Below, piece by piece: positions 25,344 to 33,018 of a stretch of 64,000 nucleotides of DNA (position 1 is the stretch's first letter; each line of letters starts with the position of its first letter). The stretch comes from Endozoicomonas sp965199185. GTDB lineage: Bacteria; Pseudomonadota; Gammaproteobacteria; Pseudomonadales; Endozoicomonadaceae. The stretch spans positions 100,182 to 164,181 of the forward strand of contig CBDAQW010000007.1 in the NCBI GenBank assembly GCA_965199185.1, read 5' to 3'. Both the position numbers and the translations under genes were made by a program. The notes beneath the pieces were generated by a model. That model did not search any database and was not told the origin of the DNA. It worked only from the letters and a program-made list of their open reading frames with translations.

Positions 25344-26118
25344 CCTGTTACTCCATGCATTGCTGGCAGGATTTGGCGTAGCGATTTTGGCGGCTCCCTT
25401 AGGCTGCTTTGTGGTCTGGCGTCGTATGGCTTACTTTGGTGATACGCTTTCCCATTCGGCGCTTCTGGGGGTTTCTCTGGGCTTATTGCTGGATGTTAAT
25501 CTGAATCTTGCCGTTATTGTCTGCTCGTTACTACTTGCGTTTATTCTGGTCAGTTTTCAGGAAAAACAGAAAGTCGCTTCTGACACTTTGCTGGGGATAC
25601 TCGCCCATAGCAGTTTATCTCTCGGACTGGTAGCAGTCAGTTTTGCAGATAATGTCCGGGTGGATATGATGGCTTACCTGTTTGGTGATCTGCTAGCAGT
25701 TGGTCTGAATGATATTTACCTGATATACGGCGGCGGACTTCTTGTCCTAGGCACGCTGGCTTTTCTCTGGAAGCCGCTGCTTTCTATGTCTATTCATGCA
25801 GAGCTGGCTCAGGTGGAAGGTGTTCCGGTCAGGCGGGTAAGAATGATTCTGACGATGCTAATGGCTCTTGTTATTGCCATTGCCATGAAGATAGTTGGTG
25901 TTTTGCTAATTACTTCTCTCATGATTATCCCGGCTGCCACAGCCCAGCGACGAGCGAAAACACCGGAGCAAATGGCATTACTGGCGGCTATTCTTGGTCT
26001 TATATCCGTTTCTGGTGGTCTTGCGGCTTCCTGGCAACTGGATACCCCTGCCGGACCTTCGGTTGTAGTTTGCAGCTTCTTTCTGTTTTTACTGAATCAG
26101 CTTATTCCAAAGGAATAA
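25336..26118 (+). CDS. znuB: Zinc ABC transporter permease
   Basis: 260 residues from ATG 25336 (MSDLLLHALLAGFG) with SD AAGGAAG. Seven to eight hydrophobic segments are present, with family motifs CFVVWRRMAYFGDTLSHSALLG near residue 30 and MIIPAATAQ near residue 200. It forms the inner-membrane channel with ZnuC. It overlaps znuC by 8 bp and ends the operon. No clear intrinsic terminator follows before the convergent gene. Confidence 0.95.
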   Translation: MSDLLLHALLAGFGVAILAAPLGCFVVWRRMAYFGDTLSHSALLGVSLGLLLDVNLNLAVIVCSLLLAFILVSFQEKQKVASDTLLGILAHSSLSLGLVAVSFADNVRVDMMAYLFGDLLAVGLNDIYLIYGGGLLVLGTLAFLWKPLLSMSIHAELAQVEGVPVRRVRMILTMLMALVIAIAMKIVGVLLITSLMIIPAATAQRRAKTPEQMALLAAILGLISVSGGLAASWQLDTPAGPSVVVCSFFLFLLNQLIPKE

Positions 26119-26128
26119 GCTGATTTAG

Positions 26129-27079
26129 CTATTTTCTGAGCATTTTAAGTATTCTTAGGGTGCATAATTCTTGGGTAGGTTCACTCTCATATCGCCAAGA
26201 TGAATATAACGCTATTGTTCCCAAACAAATAAATGGCACTAAAGGGAATATCATAAATAGTGATGGTCTAGAAAAAGAAATAATAATAGGAAAAAAGATC
26301 ATTGCTGTCATAGCGATTGTATAAATGGTATTAAGCTGACCATCACAAGAAAATTTTAAATCTTGACAATCTAAATCATAAATTCTTTTGCATTTTTGCA
26401 CAGCAACTCTCTCAATCATTCCGGTTGTTTTATTATGACTAAACCCCAGATATTGTTTTTGAGATGTGGATATAACTAACTCATTAGATGCTATCGAATC
26501 ATGACCTATACGATAAAATGAAGTTGATAAATGATTTCTTGCATTTAAATTGTCGAGCTGTAGTAACAAACCGATAATTTTTTGTAAAGACTGTATGTTA
26601 TCGTTTAACGGTTTATCATTAACGCTCTCCTGATTAGATATTTCTTCTAGCGGGATAATTAACTCAAGAATAAAACTATCATTATTAGAAGTGATACTAT
26701 TATGAAAAAAATTTTTGATATGAATCTTATAGATCAGAGCCTGATCATTAGTGCTCGGTAACTTCTTAAAATGGACTTCTGCGATATCCAGATGATTTAT
26801 ATTGGAAATATAGTCTTCTGGCTGCGTATATTTTCTTCTTTCTCGTATTGTACTATTCAATGTCCCTTTTAAAATATTACAATCCTCAAGCTCCTTGTAG
26901 TCCTCGCAGCCTTTGTAAACTAAATAACCAAAGTTGCCAAAATAGTCAAATAATTCAACATGTTGACCTGAAAGGTCAAGGTCTGTGAGAGGCATAGCAA
27001 CGATCATTTCTGAATATATTAGTAAAATACCTTCAAAAATAAGGGCTAGCAGAGATATTGACGATTCTTCTGAGTGCAT
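26129..27079 (-). CDS. AT-rich orphan membrane protein
   Basis: 316 residues. It has an N-terminal hydrophobic segment (about 9-29, LLALIFEGILLIY, possible signal anchor), a large polar, Asn/Ser/Ile-rich domain (about 30-245), then two closely spaced helices (about 250-296, TIAMTAMIFFPIIISF and MIFPLVPFICLGTIALY) and a short basic tail. It is not recognised. The gene is markedly more AT-rich than znuB next to it, which hints at transfer or a lineage-specific gene. The start at 27079 lacks an evident SD, and an internal ATG at residue 25 is another option. Confidence 0.6.
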   Translation of the reverse strand: MHSEESSISLLALIFEGILLIYSEMIVAMPLTDLDLSGQHVELFDYFGNFGYLVYKGCEDYKELEDCNILKGTLNSTIRERRKYTQPEDYISNINHLDIAEVHFKKLPSTNDQALIYKIHIKNFFHNSITSNNDSFILELIIPLEEISNQESVNDKPLNDNIQSLQKIIGLLLQLDNLNARNHLSTSFYRIGHDSIASNELVISTSQKQYLGFSHNKTTGMIERVAVQKCKRIYDLDCQDLKFSCDGQLNTIYTIAMTAMIFFPIIISFSRPSLFMIFPLVPFICLGTIALYSSWRYESEPTQELCTLRILKMLRK

Positions 27080-27271
27080 ATGTATTTCTCATTCTATTAT
27101 CTGACTGAGCGATTATAGGTAAAGAAAATGGGTTTGCTTCAAAGATAAGGATATTTATAAAAATAAGTACTAAGATGCTTTATCGACTTTTCAAGAGCGT
27201 ACTTTTTAATTTAGTGAAACTTAACCTATTTAATTCTGTCTAAAAAGCATTGTTTTTTGAGGTTTTATCTT

Positions 27272-27988
27272 ATGTTACGAATTTTATCTGAATTTAATGC
27301 AATTAAAGAAGCATTATTATTTCTCCTTTTACTACCTGCTTTGGCAATAGCCTCTCCTTTAGTGAATCAGCAACTGACAGAGATCAATGATTATTACCCA
27401 AACTGGTCTCAGCTATTACAGGAAGGAAACATAGATTCATTTATTTATGAGTTAGAAAATATAGTGAAATGTTACAATAATAATAAGAATGAAAATTCGA
27501 TGGTCGTTTTATCCATTCATGAATCAAAAAGTTGCCAGAACAAAATATCAGACATCTTGTCACATAAAAACAAAAAGGGAGAGGTTCTTTTAAAACAGCT
27601 CTTTTATGTAAATAACCTTCGTGAGAAACAACTTAATCTTGTTTTGAAGTATCTAGACTATATTGGTATGGATCTCTATGGCTTGAATCAGAATAATTCT
27701 GACAATGCATTGTTTTTTGCGGCTGAAAACAAAAGACTCTTCACCATAATTTTCTTAAAAGTAATGTTCGAGGATAAGCATTCTGATATGAAGAATCAGC
27801 TACCTTATTTTAAATCAGGCAGCGGTGAAACTATTGCAGACATACTATTGAGGTTAATGCCTGATTTCGCAGGTTTAGCCTCTTTTCTTAATATCAATAA
27901 TCTTGCACCTGATCTTAGCAAATTAAAAAGCAGTGAGTCTATCGCTTATCTGACTCTAAAGTATTCCAGAATCAAAACGGAATTATAA
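27272..27988 (+). CDS. AT-rich orphan exported protein, possibly ankyrin-like
   Basis: 238 residues from ATG 27272 (MLRILSEFNAIKEALLFLLLLPALAIAS, a signal peptide ending near ASP). An upstream in-frame TTG is weaker; GAGG lies 11 nt before the ATG. The mature part is helical. LNLVLKYLDYIGMDLYGLNQNNSDNALFFAAENKRLF and the following helices resemble degenerate ankyrin-type repeats, but I cannot confirm this. It is AT-rich like its divergent neighbour, with 190 bp of AT-rich spacer, so the two may have entered together. Confidence 0.55.
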   Translation: MLRILSEFNAIKEALLFLLLLPALAIASPLVNQQLTEINDYYPNWSQLLQEGNIDSFIYELENIVKCYNNNKNENSMVVLSIHESKSCQNKISDILSHKNKKGEVLLKQLFYVNNLREKQLNLVLKYLDYIGMDLYGLNQNNSDNALFFAAENKRLFTIIFLKVMFEDKHSDMKNQLPYFKSGSGETIADILLRLMPDFAGLASFLNINNLAPDLSKLKSSESIAYLTLKYSRIKTEL

Positions 27989-27990
27989 CA

Positions 27991-28013
27991 GGGTAAGGCT
28001 TCACACCTTACCC
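27991..28013. terminator. Convergent hairpin between the orphan gene and ppaC
   Basis: GGGTAAGG and CCTTACCC form a perfect 8-bp stem with a 7-nt loop between two convergent genes. It lacks a U-tract on either strand, so it is terminator-like only by position and stem. Confidence 0.4.
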
Positions 28014-28025
28014 ATTTACGAAACA

Positions 28026-28934
28026 TTAGCCCGCAAGCACTTCCTGAATCCAGGGCCACGCTTGCTTCTTGCGGCTTAGAGTATTTTCCATTTCGATCCA
28101 ACGATCTTCCGAGTTATTTTTCAGTTTGTTCGCCCATTCACCCTGTACCAGTAAGTGAGTGGTAGAGCTGGAAATATTGGTCAGCATCAAGGCCGCTAGC
28201 TTGAACCCTTCTTTTTCACAACGTGCAGTCAGTTCAGCCTCCAGAGCATCTACTTTGTCGTCTGTCTGATCAAAGCTGGCAACTTCCACCTGACCAACCA
28301 CAACAGACCCTTCACTCAGGTTGTATTGTTTCAGATCGCGATCAACCAGACTATCAACACTCAGACCATCCAGGTTGGTTTTAACCATCAGCAGAGACTC
28401 TGCATAAGCATCCAGATCAATGCCTGCTTCTTCTGCCAGATGACGGGCTGCGTCGATGTCTTTTTCGGTACAGGTTGGCGAGCGAAAAGCCACAGTATCA
28501 CTGACAATCGCACCCAGCATGAGCATGGCGACAGGTCGCTCAATCTTTGCGTTTTCCATGCGGAACAAATTGAACAGGATGGTAGAAGTACAACCCACTG
28601 GCCAGATCCAGGCTTCCAGCTGTCCAACCGTGGTCAGGTCACCCAGACGATGATGGTCAATCACACCCAGAACTTCTGCTTTGTCGAGATCAGCAGGACC
28701 TTGTCCCAGGTCGGTAAAGTCCACCAGCCAAACCGGTTTACCGGCAATAGGACCAACCAGTTCAGGCGCTTCTACACCGGCTTGTTCCAGAATGAACTGA
28801 GTTTCACCAGTGGGTGTACCCTGTGCAACAGCGACTGCATCAACACCACGGGCAGCTTTCAGCCACTCAGCTGCTACCAGTGCAGAGCAAATGCTGTCGG
28901 AATCGGGATTGCTGTGACCAAGAACCTGAATCAT
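28026..28934 (-). CDS. ppaC: Manganese-dependent inorganic pyrophosphatase (family II)
   Basis: 302 residues. This DHH-family enzyme hydrolyses pyrophosphate using Mn or Co. Motifs are VLGHSNPDSDSI near the N-terminus, VDFTDLGQ, VIDHHRLGDL (DHH), GAIVSDTVAFRSPT, and the C-terminal DHHA2 part with ISSSTTHLLV and LSRKKQ. SD GAGGAAAAC precedes ATG 28934. A terminator-like hairpin sits immediately upstream in the leader, and an OxyR-like site lies further upstream, so expression may be regulated. Confidence 0.94.
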   Translation of the reverse strand: MIQVLGHSNPDSDSICSALVAAEWLKAARGVDAVAVAQGTPTGETQFILEQAGVEAPELVGPIAGKPVWLVDFTDLGQGPADLDKAEVLGVIDHHRLGDLTTVGQLEAWIWPVGCTSTILFNLFRMENAKIERPVAMLMLGAIVSDTVAFRSPTCTEKDIDAARHLAEEAGIDLDAYAESLLMVKTNLDGLSVDSLVDRDLKQYNLSEGSVVVGQVEVASFDQTDDKVDALEAELTARCEKEGFKLAALMLTNISSSTTHLLVQGEWANKLKNNSEDRWIEMENTLSRKKQAWPWIQEVLAG

Positions 28935-28949
28935 GTTTTCCTCATTCGC

Positions 28950-28978
28950 AAAAGAAAACCCGACAACGGTCGGGTTTT
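28950..28978 (-). terminator. Terminator-like hairpin in the ppaC leader
   Basis: On the minus strand AAAACCCGA / TCGGGTTTT with a 6-nt loop is followed by CTTTTGC. It ends only 16 nt before the ppaC start, with no minus-strand gene upstream. It would act as an attenuator of ppaC or as the 3' end of a short RNA. Confidence 0.65.
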
Positions 28979-29098
28979 ATAAAGGCAATGAGTTTAAGGT
29001 TTCAGTGTTATAAAGACGCTAGGGATAGATACCTATCCCTCAAAGTGAGTTCGCCTGAATGGGGTTCTTAAGACATCACCACTACATTTCTAATTTTT

Positions 29099-29113
29099 AT
29101 AGTTGTATTCTAT
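29099..29113. promoter_or_regulatory. OxyR-like half site between ppaC and oxyR
   Basis: ATAG-N7-CTAT matches the outer bases of the OxyR tetranucleotide-pair motif. On the minus strand TATAAA at 29096-29101 overlaps it as a possible -10 for a leftward transcript. A second full half site at proper spacing is not evident. Confidence 0.35.
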
Positions 29114-29194
29114 TGGCCAAATCCTGCCAGATAAAAAACGTAATGGATAAGCAGCAGGCGTGCTGGATATAAATACAGTATTATAGCCATAACT

Positions 29195-29215
29195 AATGAC
29201 TCAGCCTGAGTCATT
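29195..29215. promoter_or_regulatory. 21-bp perfect palindrome before oxyR
   Basis: AATGACTCAG and its exact complement flank one central base. The site ends 21 nt before the oxyR ATG and is a plausible operator overlapping the oxyR leader. Confidence 0.5.
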
Positions 29216-29236
29216 CAGACCAGATCAGCTAATATC

Positions 29237-30142
29237 ATGACTCTTACCGAACTTCGCTACATTGTTACACTTGCCCAGGAACAGCATTTTGGCCGTGCGG
29301 CTGCCAAGTGCTTTGTCAGCCAGCCAACACTCAGTGTCGGCGTAAAAAAGCTGGAGGATGAACTGGGTGTTGCCCTGTTTGAGCGAACTCGTAACGCCGT
29401 AAGAGTGACGCCAATGGGCGTGATGATTATCAGTCAGGCGCAAAAAGTCCTGGAAGAAGCATCTGCCGTCAAACAGCTGGCTAAATCCGGTCAGGATCAG
29501 CTAAGTACACCATTAAGAGTGGGTGCGATTTATACCATAGGTCCTTATTTATTTCCCCATCTGGTGCCACAACTGGCGGCACTGGCTCCCAATATGCCCT
29601 TGTATATTGAAGAAAACTTTACGGCAGTCCTTCGAAAAAAACTCAGAATGGGTGAACTGGACGCTATCATTATTGCTTTGCCGTTTACTGAGCCTGATGT
29701 GCTGACTAAAGCTTTGTACGATGAACAGTTCCGGGTGTTGTTGCCCGGAGGGCACCCCTGGGAGCAACAGACAGAAATTGATCTGGCGGATTTAACCAAA
29801 GAAGAAATCCTATTGCTCGGAGAGGGTCATTGCTTTCGCGATCAGATTCTGGAAGCCTGCCCAATGCTGGCCACCAAAAAAGAAGCCGGTGCTGATGGTA
29901 GTGGCATTGAAGCGACGTCTCTTGAAACCATTCGCCACATGGTGGCATCCGGTATGGGTATCAGTGTGCTGCCGCAGTCTGCCGTCGTCGATGGGCATTA
30001 TGCACCAGAAGTGCTGAGTACCCGGCCATTCAAAGCACCTGCACCGGGTCGTACTGTGGCACTGGCATGGCGAGCCAGCTTCCCGAGACCGAAAGCCGTC
30101 GATATTCTGTCTGAAGCACTCCGACAGTGCTCTGTAGCCTGA
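29237..30142 (+). CDS. oxyR: Hydrogen-peroxide-sensing LysR-type regulator
   Basis: 301 residues. An N-terminal winged helix (LTELRYIVTLAQEQHFGRAA, VSQPTLSVGVKKLE) precedes a regulatory domain with the redox pair at exactly Cys199 (GEGHCFRD) and Cys208 (LEACPM), the positions in E. coli OxyR. H2O2 forms the disulfide and turns it into an activator of antioxidant genes. It is followed by recG 12 bp later, as in Pseudomonas. It is divergent from ppaC across about 300 bp that contains the OxyR-like half site and a palindrome. Confidence 0.95.
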   Translation: MTLTELRYIVTLAQEQHFGRAAAKCFVSQPTLSVGVKKLEDELGVALFERTRNAVRVTPMGVMIISQAQKVLEEASAVKQLAKSGQDQLSTPLRVGAIYTIGPYLFPHLVPQLAALAPNMPLYIEENFTAVLRKKLRMGELDAIIIALPFTEPDVLTKALYDEQFRVLLPGGHPWEQQTEIDLADLTKEEILLLGEGHCFRDQILEACPMLATKKEAGADGSGIEATSLETIRHMVASGMGISVLPQSAVVDGHYAPEVLSTRPFKAPAPGRTVALAWRASFPRPKAVDILSEALRQCSVA

Positions 30143-30154
30143 GGGATTTTTGTA

Positions 30155-32239
30155 GTGAATAAACCGTTAAGTGCAATTTCGGTCACAACACTAAAAGGGG
30201 TTGGTGGTGCTCTGGCCGAGAAATTGTCGAAAATCGGGATTCACTCTGTTCAGGATTTACTCTTTCACTTACCTCTGCGTTATCAGGATCGCACGCGAAT
30301 TACGCCTATTGGTTCTTTGCAACTGGAGGGTGATTCAGTGATACAGGGGCGCGTAGCTGCGTCTGATGTTGTGATGGGGCGTCGGCGCAGTTTGTTGTGC
30401 AGAATCAGCGATGGTACTGGATCCATCAGTCTACGGTTCTACCATTTTACAGCAGCGCAAAAAAACAATATGAAACCCGGCACCGAAGTCCGCTGTTTTG
30501 GTGAGCCACGCAGAGGCGCTACCGGGTTGGAAATGTACCATCCGGAATACAAGGTAATAAATCCTGACCAACCAATGGATGTCGAAGAAAACCTGACACC
30601 GGTCTATCCCGCCACTGAAGGGCTGACTCAACAACGCATCCGCGCGCTCTGTGAACAGGCATTAAAGCTGCTGGTGAATGACGATTCTTTGCAGGAACTA
30701 CTGCCTGTGGAAATCCGGCACCAATATCGACTGAGCTCGCTGGTGGATGCCGTCAGATTGTTACACCGGCCTCTTCCGAATGTCTCTTTGGTTTTACTGG
30801 GCGAAGGACGCCATCCGGCTCAACAGCGTCTGGCCTTTGAAGAGCTGTTAGCTCATAACCTGAGTCTGCAGAAAGTTCGCTTGAAAGTCCGTTCTGAAGG
30901 TGGTTTTTCAATGCCTGCGCAACATCAACTGACCAGTAAGATGTTGGAACAATTGGCTTTTTCTCTAACCGGCGCGCAACAACGAGTGTTGGCTGAGTTA
31001 AGCGAAGATATGAAATCAGAAGCTCCTATGCTTAGACTGATTCAGGGGGATGTCGGCTCAGGCAAAACCATAGTAGCTGCGCTGGCCGCATTGCAGTCTG
31101 TGGAAAACGGTTATCAAGCCGCCATTATGGCACCCACCGAAATACTGGCAGAACAGCATCAGATCAACTTTCAGAACTGGCTTAAACCTCTGGGGATCTC
31201 CATGGCGTTTCTGTCGGGTAAAACTAAAGGTAAAAAGCGGCGGGAAGTATTGGCACATATTGCTTCTGGCGACGCAATGGTCGTTGTTGGAACTCATGCT
31301 CTTTTTCAGGACGACGTGGAATTTCACAAACTCGGTCTTGCCATTATTGATGAACAGCATCGCTTTGGTGTTCATCAGCGTATGGCATTGCGCAAAAAAG
31401 GGGAGAAACATGGCGGCTTGCCTGATCAGCTAATTATGACGGCCACACCCATTCCCAGAACACTGGCCATGAGTGCTTATGCAGACTTGGATGTTTCTGT
31501 AATTGATGAACTGCCGCCCGGCAGAACACCGGTAAATACGGTAGTGATAGGTGATGACCGGCGTGAACAGGTCATGTCGCGGCTGAAAACCGCCTGCCTT
31601 GAAGGGCGTCAGGCTTACTGGGTTTGCACATTGATTGAAGAATCAGAAGCCCTGCAATGTCAGGCGGCAGAAGTCACGGCAGAGCAGTTAAAAGAAGCCT
31701 TGCCGGAATTATCCATCGGTCTTGTTCATGGTCGTATGAAAGCCGCTGAAAAAGCAGAAGTGATGGAAGCCTTCAAAACAGGTCATCTGCATTTGCTGGT
31801 GGCAACCACCGTGATTGAAGTTGGAGTTGATGTGCCCAATGCCAGCCTGATGATTATTGAAAACCCCGAAAGACTGGGACTTGCCCAATTGCACCAGCTA
31901 CGAGGCCGTGTAGGGCGAGGCTCGGTTGCCAGCCATTGCTTGCTGATGTATCACGCTCCACTATCCCAGCAAAGCAAGGAGCGTCTGCAGGTTATGCGCG
32001 ACTCTACCGATGGTTTTGTTATTGCAGAAAAAGATCTGGAATTGCGTGGCCCCGGCGAAGTGCTCGGAACCCGGCAAACCGGTCTGGCACAATTTCGGGT
32101 TGCCGATCTGGAGCGTGATGGGGATTTGCTGGCGTCGGTCCGATCAGCAGCACAAATGCTGCTGAAAGTATCGCCTGATAAAACAGAACCTCTGATTTTA
32201 CGCTGGCTCGGGCATGGAGAGCAGTACGCTAACGTTTGA
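30155..32239 (+). CDS. recG: ATP-dependent DNA helicase RecG
   Basis: 694 residues from GTG 30155. A wedge/OB domain (about 60-150; DRTRITPIGSLQ, ISDGTGSISLRFYHF) precedes SF2 helicase motifs I GDVGSGKT, Ia MAPTEILAEQH, II IIDEQHRFGV (DEQH), III MTATPIPRT and VI QLRGRVGRG. RecG remodels stalled forks and Holliday junctions. It directly follows oxyR. The 3' end overlaps the RDD-family reading frame by 26 bp. Confidence 0.96.
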   Translation: MNKPLSAISVTTLKGVGGALAEKLSKIGIHSVQDLLFHLPLRYQDRTRITPIGSLQLEGDSVIQGRVAASDVVMGRRRSLLCRISDGTGSISLRFYHFTAAQKNNMKPGTEVRCFGEPRRGATGLEMYHPEYKVINPDQPMDVEENLTPVYPATEGLTQQRIRALCEQALKLLVNDDSLQELLPVEIRHQYRLSSLVDAVRLLHRPLPNVSLVLLGEGRHPAQQRLAFEELLAHNLSLQKVRLKVRSEGGFSMPAQHQLTSKMLEQLAFSLTGAQQRVLAELSEDMKSEAPMLRLIQGDVGSGKTIVAALAALQSVENGYQAAIMAPTEILAEQHQINFQNWLKPLGISMAFLSGKTKGKKRREVLAHIASGDAMVVVGTHALFQDDVEFHKLGLAIIDEQHRFGVHQRMALRKKGEKHGGLPDQLIMTATPIPRTLAMSAYADLDVSVIDELPPGRTPVNTVVIGDDRREQVMSRLKTACLEGRQAYWVCTLIEESEALQCQAAEVTAEQLKEALPELSIGLVHGRMKAAEKAEVMEAFKTGHLHLLVATTVIEVGVDVPNASLMIIENPERLGLAQLHQLRGRVGRGSVASHCLLMYHAPLSQQSKERLQVMRDSTDGFVIAEKDLELRGPGEVLGTRQTGLAQFRVADLERDGDLLASVRSAAQMLLKVSPDKTEPLILRWLGHGEQYANV

Positions 32240-32745
32240 TTCAGTAAGTGCTAAAACAGGAACGCAGAAGGATAAAACAGGACCGATCAGACCTCATTTC
32301 CCGATGGTACTGAATAGGCCGGTTTTTGGGTACTTATTGGCAACTCTGCTGCCTGTTTTTATTCTGATGTTGATCACCCTCCCTCTCACCTATTTGTTTT
32401 ATGGTGCAAGCATGCTGCAAAAACAGGGGTATATGCTGCTCGGAGGATGGGATTGTATGATCAACTGGTTGTTTCCGGCTCTAGCCATTATTTTGCTCTG
32501 GTTTTTTAAAGGGGCAACGCCGGGTAAAATGTTTACCGTCTGTGACGGTCGTCAATGAAAGAACCGGATGGACGCCAGGGGCTGGGCAGTCAGTATTACG
32601 TGATATCGCTGACTTTATTTCTCTTATCCCGTTGTATCTGGTTTGTTTCTGGATAGCCATTGATAAGAAAAAGCAGGGCTGGTATGACGAAATCGCTAAA
32701 ACGATTGTTGTAAAAAATAAGTCCACCCAAATAGCCAGCCTTTAG
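32214..32745 (+). pseudogene. RDD-family membrane protein split by a frameshift
   Basis: Two frames together make one RDD protein. Frame 1 (32214-32558) gives an N-terminal tail, the first helix FGYLLATLLPVFILMLI and the second helix WLFPALAIILLWFFKGATPGKMF. Frame 2, joined near 32540, continues TVVNERTGWTPG, QSVLRDIADFISLIPLYLVCF and DKKKQGWYDEIAKTIVV, the standard RDD ending. One extra base in the sequence around GTCTGTGACG explains the break. It may be a true pseudogene, a base-calling error or a slippage site. RDD proteins are small membrane proteins of mostly unknown function. Confidence 0.75.
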
Positions 32746-33018
32746 TGAATGGTATTTACCGATTTAAGCGCAGGAAAGCAGAAGTTTTTGGCTCCTTCGT
32801 TCTAATTATCAAAAAACATCGTACAAAATTTAAAAAAAAGAGCTGAATGCAGAAATTACTTATCATTTATTTTGACATTCCTGCTTCGTAATCCTGCACC
32901 TTATCTAAACTATTGTTTGACTATTTAACGTCGCTGCTGGTTGGACTTCGCTATTTCTGAAACTGTAGTCACAGTCAGATTAAAACGTAATTAATGGTCT
33001 TTTTGAAAATTAAGAATA

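Noticed and set aside
28326..28982. 218-residue plus-strand frame antisense to ppaC
   Set aside because: It is the complement of a highly conserved enzyme gene and has no recognisable domain.
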